Below are positions 1 through 5,787 of a stretch of DNA of 6,182 bases, piece after piece. Source of the stretch: Candidatus Avipropionibacterium avicola. GTDB lineage: Bacteria > Actinomycetota > Actinomycetes > Propionibacteriales > Propionibacteriaceae. How positions within the stretch are numbered: the first letter of the stretch is position 1; every line of letters begins with the position of its first letter. Both the position numbers and the translations under genes were made by a program. The stretch lies in the NCBI GenBank assembly GCA_018715445.1, contig DVLP01000203.1:1-6182 (forward strand). Direction: 5' to 3'. The notes below the pieces were generated by a model, which worked only from the letters and a program-made list of their open reading frames with translations, ran no database searches and was not told the origin of the DNA.

Positions 1-816
1 ACGCCCGCCCTTCTTGACCACGATCTCGACCACGGCCGAGTGCAGCGAGTCCGACTTGTAGATCGGAGCGGTGCAGCCCTCGACGTAGTGCACGTAGGCA
101 TCCTCGTCGACGATGATCAGGGTCCGCTCGAACTGGCCCATGTTCTCGGTGTTGATCCGGAAGTAGGCCTGCAGCGGGATCTCGACGTGGACGCCCTTCG
201 GCACGTAGATGAACGAGCCACCGGACCAGACCGCGGTGTTCAACGCGGCGAACTTGTTGTCACCGGTCGGGATGACGGTGCCGAAGTACTCCTCGAAGAG
301 CTCGGGGTGCTCGCGCAGCGCGGTGTCGGTGTCGAGGAAGATGACGCCCTGGCGCTCCAGCTCCTCGTTGATCTTGTGGTAGACGACCTCCGACTCGTAC
401 TGGGCCGCGACACCGGCCACCAGTCGAGCCTTCTCGGCCTCGGGGATGCCCAGCTTGTCGTAGGTGTTCTTGATGTCCTCGGGCAGGTCCTCCCAGGACT
501 GGGCCTGCTGCTCGGTCGAGCGCACGAAGTACTTGATGTTGTCGAAGTCGATCTCGTCGAGCTCGGCGCCCCAGGTCGGCATCGGCTTGCGCTGGAACAG
601 CTTCAGTCCCTTGAGGCGACGCTGCAACATCCAGTCGGACTCGCTCTTGGCCCCGGAGATGTGGCGGACGACGTCCTCGTTCAAACCACGCTGGGCGGCT
701 GCCCCGGCGGCATCGGAGTCGGCCCAGCCCCACTGGTAGCGCCCGAGGGCCTCCAGATGCTCCTCCTGGGTCGGGACCTGGGGTGTCACGGGAGCCTGCG
801 GCTCAGTGCTGGTCAT
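1..816 (-). CDS. sufB: SufB, Fe-S cluster assembly scaffold (3' part off the left edge)
   Basis: SufB is the scaffold subunit of the cytoplasmic SufBCD complex, on which sulfur from SufS and iron are built into Fe-S clusters. The first 272 codons are present, without a stop, reading off the left edge; full-length family members are roughly 470-480 residues. Recognisable SufB features are WGWADSD near residue 29, [13 protein letters not shown] at 62-74, the beta-helix entry [13 protein letters not shown] at 197-209, and YVEGCTAP at 244-251. The cysteine in that last motif (C248) probably matches the conserved core cysteine of SufB. The ATG at 816 is chosen because AGGAGG (823-828 on the complement) sits 6 nt upstream. 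The start lies inside the end of sufR, overlapping it by 14 nt, so the two genes are probably co-transcribed and translationally coupled. sufD, sufC and sufS are expected beyond position 1 but are not visible. Confidence 0.97.
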   Translation of the reverse strand, partial: MTSTEPQAPVTPQVPTQEEHLEALGRYQWGWADSDAAGAAAQRGLNEDVVRHISGAKSESDWMLQRRLKGLKLFQRKPMPTWGAELDEIDFDNIKYFVRSTEQQAQSWEDLPEDIKNTYDKLGIPEAEKARLVAGVAAQYESEVVYHKINEELERQGVIFLDTDTALREHPELFEEYFGTVIPTGDNKFAALNTAVWSGGSFIYVPKGVHVEIPLQAYFRINTENMGQFERTLIIVDEDAYVHYVEGCTAPIYKSDSLHSAVVEIVVKKGGR

Positions 817-1537
817 GGTCAGCCTCCTGCTGGGTTGGGTCGTTCTCCGAGGTCGGGGTCTCGGGCCGGCTGAGGATCAGCTCGGCCCGACTCGGGTCGG
901 GCACATGGGTGGTACAGACACCGTCGCCGTGGGCGATGGTGGCGAGTCGCTGGACGTGGACTCCGAGCAGACGGGCGAAGGCCTCGGTCTCCGCCTCGCA
1001 CAACTCGGGGAACTGCTCGGCCACATTGGCCACCGGACAGTGGTGCTGGCAGACCTGCACCCCGGCGACCGCCGGTCGGGTCGAGGCGACATAACCGCTC
1101 TCGGACAGGGCCGTGGCCAGCGCTTCGGCCGGATCGCGATCCGGGTTCTGCGCCAAGAGTTCACGATACCGCCGTTCGAGCGCGGCCACGCGACTGTCCG
1201 CCAGTTGCCGTACGGCATCACCGCCCTCACGCTCGGCGAGGAAGGACAGTGCCTGCAGGGCCAGTTGGTCGTAGGCTTGCGGGAAGCTGGCGCGGCCACG
1301 GTCGGTGAGCGCGAAGACCTTGGCCGGGCGGCCGCGTCCGCGGGCACCGTAGACGCGTTGGTCCCGCGCCTCGATCTGACCGTCCTCGGTGAGGGCGCTC
1401 AGGTGGCGCCGGATCCCGGCCGGCGTCAGCTGCAGGCGCTCGGCGAGCTCGGCAGCGGTCGAGGGTCCGTGCTGCATGATCGACTCCTGCACCCGCCGGC
1501 GCGTCGAGGCATCCTCGGATGCCAGTTGAGTCTCCAT
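803..1537 (-). CDS. sufR: SufR, Fe-S cluster-sensing repressor of the suf operon
   Basis: This is a 244-residue DNA-binding regulator. A winged helix-turn-helix occupies about residues 12-80 (recognition part [16 protein letters not shown], wing ending [12 protein letters not shown]). A dimerisation region follows. The C-terminal cysteine cluster is C163-x3-C167-x12-C180 (VCQHHCPV then ELC), with a further C208 in [11 protein letters not shown]. This arrangement fits the SufR family, whose members bind an Fe-S cluster and repress suf genes when clusters are sufficient. The gene is first in the operon and overlaps sufB by 14 nt, the usual actinobacterial order. The start is uncertain: the ATG at 1537 has no good Shine-Dalgarno sequence, and an in-frame GTG at 1546 would add three residues (MKS) and could serve a leaderless transcript. 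The C-terminal tail after about residue 224 is acidic and polar, and probably unstructured. The function is assigned from family knowledge and position. Confidence 0.93.
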   Translation of the reverse strand: METQLASEDASTRRRVQESIMQHGPSTAAELAERLQLTPAGIRRHLSALTEDGQIEARDQRVYGARGRGRPAKVFALTDRGRASFPQAYDQLALQALSFLAEREGGDAVRQLADSRVAALERRYRELLAQNPDRDPAEALATALSESGYVASTRPAVAGVQVCQHHCPVANVAEQFPELCEAETEAFARLLGVHVQRLATIAHGDGVCTTHVPDPSRAELILSRPETPTSENDPTQQEADHDQH

Positions 1538-1545
1538 GCTTTTCA

Positions 1546-1559
1546 CAACGTCGATGTTT
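1546..1559. promoter_or_regulatory. Candidate SufR operator at the sufR start
   Basis: The sequence reads CAAC-N6-GTTT, with an inner imperfect palindrome AACGTCGATGTT (1547-1558) in which five of six base pairs match. It resembles the CAAC-N6-GTTG operator described for cyanobacterial SufR. It lies immediately upstream of the sufR ATG (and overlaps the alternative GTG at 1546), where a bound repressor would block sufR-sufB expression. On the minus strand a TTGTCC hexamer (1577-1582) lies 17 nt upstream of AAACAT (1554-1559). That pair could be a weak promoter whose -10 is covered by this site. The assignment rests on resemblance and position only. Confidence 0.45.
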
Positions 1560-1589
1560 GCTTAATCATTCCCGCGGGACAAGCAAGGG

Positions 1590-1604
1590 GTCCCTAAGTG
1601 GGAC
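1590..1604. repeat. Short inverted repeat in the divergent intergenic region
   Basis: GTCCC and GGGAC form a perfect 5-bp inverted repeat around a 5-nt spacer (TAAGT). The right arm is part of GGGACAA (1600-1606), which also occurs at 1576-1582, 24 bp away, next to the palindrome TCCCGCGGGA (1570-1579). On the minus strand GGGACAA reads TTGTCCC, which resembles a -35 hexamer. The position between sufR and the ABC operon allows a regulatory role, but arms this short can arise by chance in GC-rich DNA. Confidence 0.25.
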
Positions 1605-1652
1605 AACTCACCCCGGCGACCACCCGGCAGGCGGTCCCGCCGACCTGCGACA

Positions 1653-1658
1653 TAGACT
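1653..1658 (+). promoter_or_regulatory. -10 box TAGACT for a probable leaderless ABC-ctaA transcript
   Basis: TAGACT fits the actinobacterial TANNNT -10 consensus and ends 7 nt before the GTG at 1666. That spacing would put the transcription start on or next to the first base of the start codon, giving a leaderless mRNA. The absence of a purine-rich ribosome binding site upstream of the GTG agrees with this. No convincing -35 hexamer is seen near 1629-1635. Confidence 0.5.
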
Positions 1659-1665
1659 CCGGGCC

Positions 1666-2379
1666 GTGACCACCACTGCCCCGGCGCTCGACGCCCAGGG
1701 CGTGACCATCCGGCTCGGGGACCGCACAGTGCTGGACCGGGTCGACCTCCACGTCCTCCCCGGTCAGGTGACCGCCCTGCTTGGCCCGAACGGCGCCGGC
1801 AAGACCACCCTGATCCGGTGCTGCACCGGCTTGTTGACCCCGTCCTCGGGTCGCATCGTCATCTGTGGCACCACACCGACCCGGGCCTGTGCCGAGGGTC
1901 GCGTCGGCCTGATGCCCCAGGCGACGGGGGCCTGGTCACAGATCACCGCCGCCGAACTGCTCGCCCACCTGGCCAGCCTCCACACCGAGCCGCTGGACCT
2001 CGAACCGCTGGTCGAGCTGTTGGACCTCACCGCACACCTGCGCACCCCGTACCGGCGACTCTCGGGTGGCCAGCAACAGGCGGTCAACCTGCTCGGCGCG
2101 ATCGTCGGACGCCCCGAACTGGTCGTCCTCGACGAACCGACCGCCGGCATGGACCCGAGGGCCCGACGCACCACCTGGGAGCTGGTCGGCGCACTCGCCC
2201 AGGCAGGCACCGCCGTCCTGCTCACCACCCATGACATGGCCGAGGCCCAGTCGCTCGGCGACCGGGTCGCGATCATCCATCACGGCCGGGTCCGCGTCGA
2301 CAGCACCGTCGCCGAGCTCACCGACTCCGGCCGGTCACTGGAGGAGGTCTTCCTCGAGGCCACCGAAGGACGGTCATGA
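1666..2379 (+). CDS. ABC transporter ATP-binding protein (ABC-2 exporter type)
   Basis: This 237-residue cytoplasmic ATPase is expected to power the permease encoded next. All core motifs are present: Walker A GPNGAGKTT at 40-48, Q-loop MPQ at 83-85, signature LSGGQ at 132-136, Walker B LVVLDEP at 152-158, D-loop GMD at 161-163 and switch histidine H189 in LLTTHD. A short C-terminal region ending LEEVFLEAT is typical of DrrA/CcmA-like exporter ATPases. After the signature the sequence is QQAVNLL, lacking the arginine that often follows. The GTG at 1666 is chosen because conserved homology begins just after it and a -10 box lies 7 nt upstream; longer in-frame starts would extend into the sufR regulatory region. 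The stop overlaps the permease start in ATGA. The substrate is unknown. The M. tuberculosis counterpart by position is, from memory, Rv1458c. Confidence 0.93.
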   Translation: MTTTAPALDAQGVTIRLGDRTVLDRVDLHVLPGQVTALLGPNGAGKTTLIRCCTGLLTPSSGRIVICGTTPTRACAEGRVGLMPQATGAWSQITAAELLAHLASLHTEPLDLEPLVELLDLTAHLRTPYRRLSGGQQQAVNLLGAIVGRPELVVLDEPTAGMDPRARRTTWELVGALAQAGTAVLLTTHDMAEAQSLGDRVAIIHHGRVRVDSTVAELTDSGRSLEEVFLEATEGRS

Positions 2380-3158
2380 GTCGCATCACCGAGCTGGACC
2401 TCTCACCGCACCCGACCGCCACGCCGCCCGGGCGCGCCGCCCTGCGTCAGGGTCTGGTCGAGGCCGGGCTCCAACTGCGCAACGGCGAACAACTCCTGCT
2501 CTCGTTGCTGATCCCGGTCGCTGCCCTGATGCTGGGTCGCTTCGCCCTGCCCCAGCTGATCGACTTCGCCGAGTTGGCGCCCTCGGTGCTGGCCCTGGCG
2601 TTGTGGAGCAGCGGGTTCACCGCGGTCGCGATCGCCACCGGTTTCGAACGGCGCTACGGCGTGCTGGAGCGATTGGCGAGCACTCCCCTGCAACGCCGCG
2701 GCCTGGTGCTGGGCAAGGTGATCGGTGTCGGCCTGATCGCGACCTGCCAACTGGTCATGCTCGCCGTCCTGGCGCTGGTGCTCGGCTGGCGTCCGGTCGG
2801 CGGCGCCGCCCCGGCCGTGGCCACCCTGCTCACCAGCGTGACGGCGATGGCTGCCTTCGTCGCCGCTGCGCTGCTGCTGGCCGGTCGTCTGCGCGCCGAG
2901 ATCACCCTGGCCTGGGCGAACGTGGCCCACCTGGCGCTGGCCCTGGGCGGCGGGATCCTGGTCCCGCTCGCCGCACTGCCGGGGCCGCTGGCCACGGTCG
3001 TGGCCTTCCTGCCCACCGGCGCCCTCGGCGAGGCCTGGCGTCAGCTCTCCACCGGCGCCGGGGCCGGGCTCGTCATCTGGGCCCCACTGGTGGTCACGGC
3101 CGTCTGGGCCGCTGTCCTGATCGGTCTGGCCACCAAGGGGTTCCGATGGATGTCCTGA
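2376..3158 (+). CDS. ABC-2 type transporter permease
   Basis: This 260-residue inner-membrane protein is the probable partner of the upstream ATPase. About six hydrophobic segments can be seen, near residues 40-56, 67-90, 112-137, 147-171, 177-198 and 233-253. Between the second and third is FERRYGVLERLASTPLQRR (90-108), the cytoplasmic coupling motif typical of ABC-2 permeases. The ATG at 2376 overlaps the ATPase stop by 4 nt (ATGA) and has GAAGGA 5 nt upstream, which supports both the start and translational coupling. The 3' end overlaps ctaA by 13 nt. The transported substrate cannot be read from the sequence; linkage to ctaA suggests, without proof, a role connected to heme or the respiratory membrane. 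Confidence 0.9.
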   Translation: MSRITELDLSPHPTATPPGRAALRQGLVEAGLQLRNGEQLLLSLLIPVAALMLGRFALPQLIDFAELAPSVLALALWSSGFTAVAIATGFERRYGVLERLASTPLQRRGLVLGKVIGVGLIATCQLVMLAVLALVLGWRPVGGAAPAVATLLTSVTAMAAFVAAALLLAGRLRAEITLAWANVAHLALALGGGILVPLAALPGPLATVVAFLPTGALGEAWRQLSTGAGAGLVIWAPLVVTAVWAAVLIGLATKGFRWMS

Positions 3159-4216
3159 AGCTCTTCCGCACCGATCGCGCCCTGCGGGGCTGGGCGATCG
3201 CGAGCTTGGTGGCCAACATCGCGATCGTGGTGACCGGCGGCACGGTACGGCTGACCGGGTCCGGCCTGGGCTGCCCGACCTGGCCGCAGTGCACCGAGGC
3301 CTCCTACCTGCCCCACGGCGAGCTCGGCATCCACGGTGCCATCGAGTTCGGCAACCGCCTGATGACCTTCGTGCTCAGCGGGGTCGCCATCCTGACGGCC
3401 GTCTCGGCCTTCTCACTGCGCGACCGCCACCGCCCCCGCGGGGGTCTGGCCCGACTGGGGATCCTGTTGGCGATCGGCGTACCCGTGATGGCGATCGGCC
3501 TGGTCATCATGGTCTCGAGCGAGTACCACCCGCTCGCGGTGTGCGGGGTGGCCGCCGTGTTCGTGGCGCTGGTGGTGGTCTCGATCCTGATCACCCGCAC
3601 GCCCCGCGTCCTCGACCCCGAGAGCCGCCGCCACGAGAGCGCGCGGGGACTCGCCCTGCTGCTGGCGCTGGGCATCCCGGCCCAGGCGATCATCGGTGGG
3701 TTCACCGTGATGAGCCAGCTCAACCCATGGGTGGTCTCCGGTCACCTGTTGGTGACCTTCGTCCTGATCGCCATGGCGATGTGGCTGATCCATGTGATCA
3801 CCCCGGAGCCGCGGCCGTCGACCTCACAACTGGGCTGGGTGCTGGGGCGCGTGCTGGCGGTCATGATGGCCGTCTCGGTGTGGCTCGGCACGGTGGTGAC
3901 CGGCTCCGGCCCGCACTCCGGTGACGAGACCGCGCGACGGACCGGGCTCGACCCGGCGCTGATGAGCCACGTCCACGCGTGGGCGGTCTACGGGATGATC
4001 GGCCTGACCGTGCTCACCCTGGTGCTCACCCGCAAGCGCGCCGTGGCACTGCTGCTGGCCGGCCAGCTCGCCCAAGGGGCAATCGGGTTGTACCAGTACT
4101 GGAACGGACTGCCGATCGTCGCGGTGCTGCTGCACATGCTCGGCTCGGCGCTGTTGGTGGCGGCGGCCGCGCACCTGGTGTGGCACACGGACCGACCGCG
4201 ACCCACCGCCGAGTGA
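3146..4216 (+). CDS. ctaA: CtaA, heme A synthase (COX15/CtaA family), with an apparent extra two-helix unit
   Basis: This membrane enzyme oxidises the C8 methyl of heme O to the formyl group of heme A for aa3 cytochrome oxidase. The 356-residue sequence has the first-loop signature VRLTGSGLGCPTWPQC (34-49; cysteines C43 and C49), EFGNR (67-71), LNPWVVSGH (192-200; H200), VTGSGPHSGD (251-260), SHVH (274-277) and LLH (328-330). H200, H275 or H277, and H330 are candidate heme ligands. N70 sits where Bacillus CtaA has a histidine; I recall EFGNR as usual in actinobacteria. Family members normally have eight membrane helices, but here about ten are visible, because residues 101-165 add a hairpin resembling the next one. 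The ATG at 3146 has AAGGGG 5 nt upstream and overlaps the permease by 13 nt, so it is the last gene of the operon. Its 3' 393 nt are overlapped antisense by the EamA frame. Confidence 0.94.
   Translation: MDVLKLFRTDRALRGWAIASLVANIAIVVTGGTVRLTGSGLGCPTWPQCTEASYLPHGELGIHGAIEFGNRLMTFVLSGVAILTAVSAFSLRDRHRPRGGLARLGILLAIGVPVMAIGLVIMVSSEYHPLAVCGVAAVFVALVVVSILITRTPRVLDPESRRHESARGLALLLALGIPAQAIIGGFTVMSQLNPWVVSGHLLVTFVLIAMAMWLIHVITPEPRPSTSQLGWVLGRVLAVMMAVSVWLGTVVTGSGPHSGDETARRTGLDPALMSHVHAWAVYGMIGLTVLTLVLTRKRAVALLLAGQLAQGAIGLYQYWNGLPIVAVLLHMLGSALLVAAAAHLVWHTDRPRPTAE
3461..3571 (+). other. Extra copy of the CtaA TM3-TM4 unit (protein-level repeat)
   Basis: Residues 106-142 of CtaA align without gaps to residues 171-207 (encoded at 3656-3766), with 14 of 37 identities. 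Shared anchor positions are LLA, G, P, AI, V, S, P, V and G. The first copy has V135 where the second has the candidate heme ligand H200, and M115 where the second has Q180. The DNA of the two copies is not closely similar, so any duplication is old. Confidence 0.5.
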
Positions 4217-5134
4217 CCCGGACCGCACCGCCACCACTCCGGCCACCATCACCGCGCCACCGAGCAACTGGACCGCGACCAGCGACTCCCCGGTGAGCAG
4301 CCAGGCGAAGGCGACCGCGGCCACCACTTCGGCCAGGCCGATGAAGCTGGCGAGCTGGGCGCCCAGGCGTCGGGCGGCGAGCAGCCCGGAGCCGTACGCG
4401 AGGATGGTCGACAGCCCGATCAGGCCGGCCACCGGCACCCACCAGGCCACGGTGGCCCCGGCCAGCAGCACCGGCTGGGTCGTCACCCGGATCGGCAGCA
4501 CGCCGAGCAGGGCGGCCGCACCGATGCCGAGCGCGGCCACGGCGATCCCACCGGCGGTCATGGTGAGCGAGGAGACCCCCGCGACCGCCCGGGCCGAGAT
4601 CAGGAAGTAGCCGGCATTGCACAGGGCGGCACCGATCGCCCAGGCCAGTCCGACCGGATCCAGCCGGGCCCCGGCCAGGTCGAGCACCAGGACCAGTCCG
4701 GCCATGGTGACCACGGTGCCGACCAGCACCCGCCAGTCCGGCCGACGACGTCCGCTCACCCAGGCCCACAGCACCAGCAGCACCGGCGCGGTGTTCTCGA
4801 TCAGCAGTGCGACCGCGACCGACATGGTGTCCAGGGCCATGAAGTAGCACAACTGGGCCCCGGCCACTCCGAGCGCGCCGTACCCGATGATCGGCCAGGC
4901 GGCCGAGGGCAGGTGCCGCAGCTCGCGGCGCCCGATCAGCACCGCGGGCCCGACCAGGACCACGGCGGCGCCGACGATCCGCGCCGTGACGGCCGCACCC
5001 GGCGACCATCCGGCGTCCAACAACGCCTTGGCAAAGGCACCCGAGATCGCGAACGACAGGGCCGACAGCAGCGCCAACGCCGTGCCGAGGGCCGTCCCAC
5101 CACGCCACTGCCCCGGTGCGATCCCGCGTACCAT
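3824..5134 (-). CDS. EamA-family (drug/metabolite) transporter with an antisense-overlapping C-terminal tail
   Basis: This inner-membrane protein of the EamA/DMT superfamily probably exports a small metabolite or drug; the substrate is unknown. Residues 14-303 form the usual ten-helix core of two EamA repeats. The first includes SAISFAISGAFAKALL-like helix 1 (24-39) and MSVAVALLIENTAPVLLVLWA (104-124, helix 4). The second includes AQLASFIGLAEVVAAVAFAW (259-278) and GESLVAVQLLGGAVMVAGV (282-300). The start is taken as ATG 5134, with GAGG 6 nt upstream; a TTG at 5146 is also in frame. The core ends near 4217, just beyond the ctaA stop, but no stop codon follows and the frame continues 129 more residues antisense to ctaA as a Q/H/R-rich tail. 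That tail is probably not a functional domain. It could result from loss of the normal stop or a sequence error. The gene is divergent from a CGNR regulator and convergent with ctaA. Confidence 0.88.
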   Translation of the reverse strand: MVRGIAPGQWRGGTALGTALALLSALSFAISGAFAKALLDAGWSPGAAVTARIVGAAVVLVGPAVLIGRRELRHLPSAAWPIIGYGALGVAGAQLCYFMALDTMSVAVALLIENTAPVLLVLWAWVSGRRRPDWRVLVGTVVTMAGLVLVLDLAGARLDPVGLAWAIGAALCNAGYFLISARAVAGVSSLTMTAGGIAVAALGIGAAALLGVLPIRVTTQPVLLAGATVAWWVPVAGLIGLSTILAYGSGLLAARRLGAQLASFIGLAEVVAAVAFAWLLTGESLVAVQLLGGAVMVAGVVAVRSGSLGGGSRSVRVPHQVRGRRHQQRRAEHVQQHRDDRQSVPVLVQPDCPLGELAGQQQCHGALAGEHQGEHGQADHPVDRPRVDVAHQRRVEPGPSRGLVTGVRAGAGHHRAEPHRDGHHDRQHAPQHPAQL

Positions 5135-5179
5135 GAACCACCTCAACTCGAATCGTCAGCCTGTCGTGAACCAAGAGCT

Positions 5180-5212
5180 TGTCATGAGTCATATGATTGA
5201 TGACTCATGACA
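5180..5212. promoter_or_regulatory. 13-bp perfect inverted repeat, candidate operator between the EamA and CGNR genes
   Basis: TGTCATGAGTCAT (5180-5192) and ATGACTCATGACA (5200-5212) are exact reverse complements separated by 7 nt (ATGATTG). The sequence is AT-richer than its surroundings and lies in the 116-bp region between the two divergent start codons. A symmetric site of this length around a promoter is typical of a dimeric repressor. The adjacent CGNR protein is the obvious candidate to bind it and to control itself and the transporter. It has no run of T after it, so it is not a normal intrinsic terminator. The repeat is directly visible; its binding partner is inferred. Confidence 0.72.
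5192..5197 (+). promoter_or_regulatory. -10 box TATGAT of the CGNR gene, inside the palindrome
   Basis: TATGAT is close to the ideal TATAAT and fits TANNNT. It covers the last base of the left palindrome arm and most of the spacer, so a protein on the palindrome would occlude it. The transcription start would be near 5204, giving an untranslated leader of about 47 nt before the GTG at 5251. No strong -35 is seen around 5169-5174. No clear promoter was found for the minus-strand EamA gene. Confidence 0.45.
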
Positions 5213-5240
5213 CTGATCCGAGGGTACGCCTCGGCCTGTT

Positions 5241-5245
5241 AGGAG
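5241..5245 (+). promoter_or_regulatory. Ribosome binding site that fixes the CGNR gene start
   Basis: AGGAG lies 5 nt before the GTG at 5251 and is the only good Shine-Dalgarno sequence near the possible starts. It argues against the upstream in-frame ATG codons at 5197 and 5207-5209, which lie within or at the edge of the palindrome and would follow the predicted -10 too closely. Confidence 0.65.
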
Positions 5246-5250
5246 TCAAC

Positions 5251-5787
5251 GTGCCATTCACTCATGACACCGATGCATCGCTGGTGACGATGGCAGCGCT
5301 GGTCAACAGTGAGCTCGACGACACCCTGGAGACACCACAGGACCTCGACAGATTCGTGCTGGAGCAGGAGATCTCGGGCTCACGGACCCACGACGCGACC
5401 GAGCTGCGCCGGGTCCGCGCCCTGCGGCCGGTGGTGCGTCAGTTCTTCGGCGCCGAGGAGGGCCCCGCGGTCGAGCTGGTCAACACGATCCTGGTCGACC
5501 ACCGCGCGCTGCCCCAGTTGGTGCGCCATGACCACTGGGACTGGCACCTGCACGCCGCGACCTCGGAATCGCCTCTGGCGGTCCGCCTGGCAGTGGAGGC
5601 GGCGATGGCCATGGTCGACGTGATCCGCAACGATGACTTGAGTCGCCTGGCCCACTGCGCCGCCGAAGACTGCCAAGGGGTCCTGGTGGACCTGTCACGC
5701 AACCGCTCGAAGCGGTACTGCGACCTGGGGTGCGGCAACCGGGCCGCCGTCGCGGCCTACCGCGAGCGCCAACGTCAGGCGAAGTGA
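5251..5787 (+). CDS. CGNR zinc-finger protein, putative transcriptional regulator (ABATE domain)
   Basis: This 178-residue soluble protein has the two-part layout of the ABATE/zf-CGNR family. The N-terminal domain (about 10-125) begins LVTMAALVNSELDD and includes ETPQDLDRFV and ELRRVRALRPVVRQFF. A C-terminal zinc finger has C136-x4-C141-x15-C157-x3-C161, with the name-giving CGNR at 161-164 followed by a basic helix, AAVAAYRERQ. Family members are regarded as putative transcription regulators, and the finger plus basic helix suits DNA binding. The GTG at 5251 is preferred for its AGGAG; the frame extends upstream to an ATG at 5197. The gene is divergent from the EamA transporter, with a palindromic candidate operator between them, which suggests local control of export. 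It ends 28 nt before the convergent ctaB stop. The inducing signal is unknown. Confidence 0.9.
   Translation: MPFTHDTDASLVTMAALVNSELDDTLETPQDLDRFVLEQEISGSRTHDATELRRVRALRPVVRQFFGAEEGPAVELVNTILVDHRALPQLVRHDHWDWHLHAATSESPLAVRLAVEAAMAMVDVIRNDDLSRLAHCAAEDCQGVLVDLSRNRSKRYCDLGCGNRAAVAAYRERQRQAK
5260..5270 (+). repeat. Third copy of the palindrome half-site, inside the CGNR coding region
   Basis: ACTCATGACAC repeats exactly the sequence at 5203-5213 (right palindrome arm plus one base), 57 bp downstream, and the match continues as CGAT versus TGAT. In the reading frame both copies encode THDTD. It lies about 10 nt into the CGNR gene and could be an auxiliary operator half-site or a remnant of a small duplication. 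Confidence 0.4.

Noticed and set aside
66..77. Possible intein in SufB at the mycobacterial insertion point before the conserved cysteine
   Set aside because: The motif VEGCTAP is continuous here (G247-C248 adjacent), so no intein is present at that site. Inteins farther downstream cannot be judged.
1..873. Long plus-strand open frames across 40-873 and 783-1597, opposite sufB and sufR
   Set aside because: They are antisense to genes with clear SufB and SufR motifs. Their sequences are V/L/G/R-rich without recognisable domains, as expected from GC-rich third positions.
2071..2100. Variant residues after the ABC signature (QQAVNLL, no arginine) as a sign of an inactive ATPase
   Set aside because: Walker A, Q-loop, signature, Walker B glutamate and switch histidine are all intact, so the variation is unlikely to abolish activity.
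2066..3145. In-frame extension of ctaA upstream to 2066, which would give a 716-residue protein
   Set aside because: The upstream part is a shifted reading of the ABC ATPase and permease genes and is rich in P/R/S. The ATG at 3146 has a good ribosome binding site and CtaA homology begins there.
3352..3358. Asparagine (N70) in EFGNR of CtaA where Bacillus CtaA has a histidine ligand
   Set aside because: I recall EFGNR as the usual form in actinobacterial CtaA, so it is probably a lineage trait and not a defect.
4026..5192. Alternative minus-strand frame (4026-5192) and several plus-strand frames (4293-5210) across the EamA gene
   Set aside because: They are arginine/proline- or alanine/threonine-rich shadows without membrane segments or motifs. 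The EamA frame has ten regular hydrophobic helices and family motifs.
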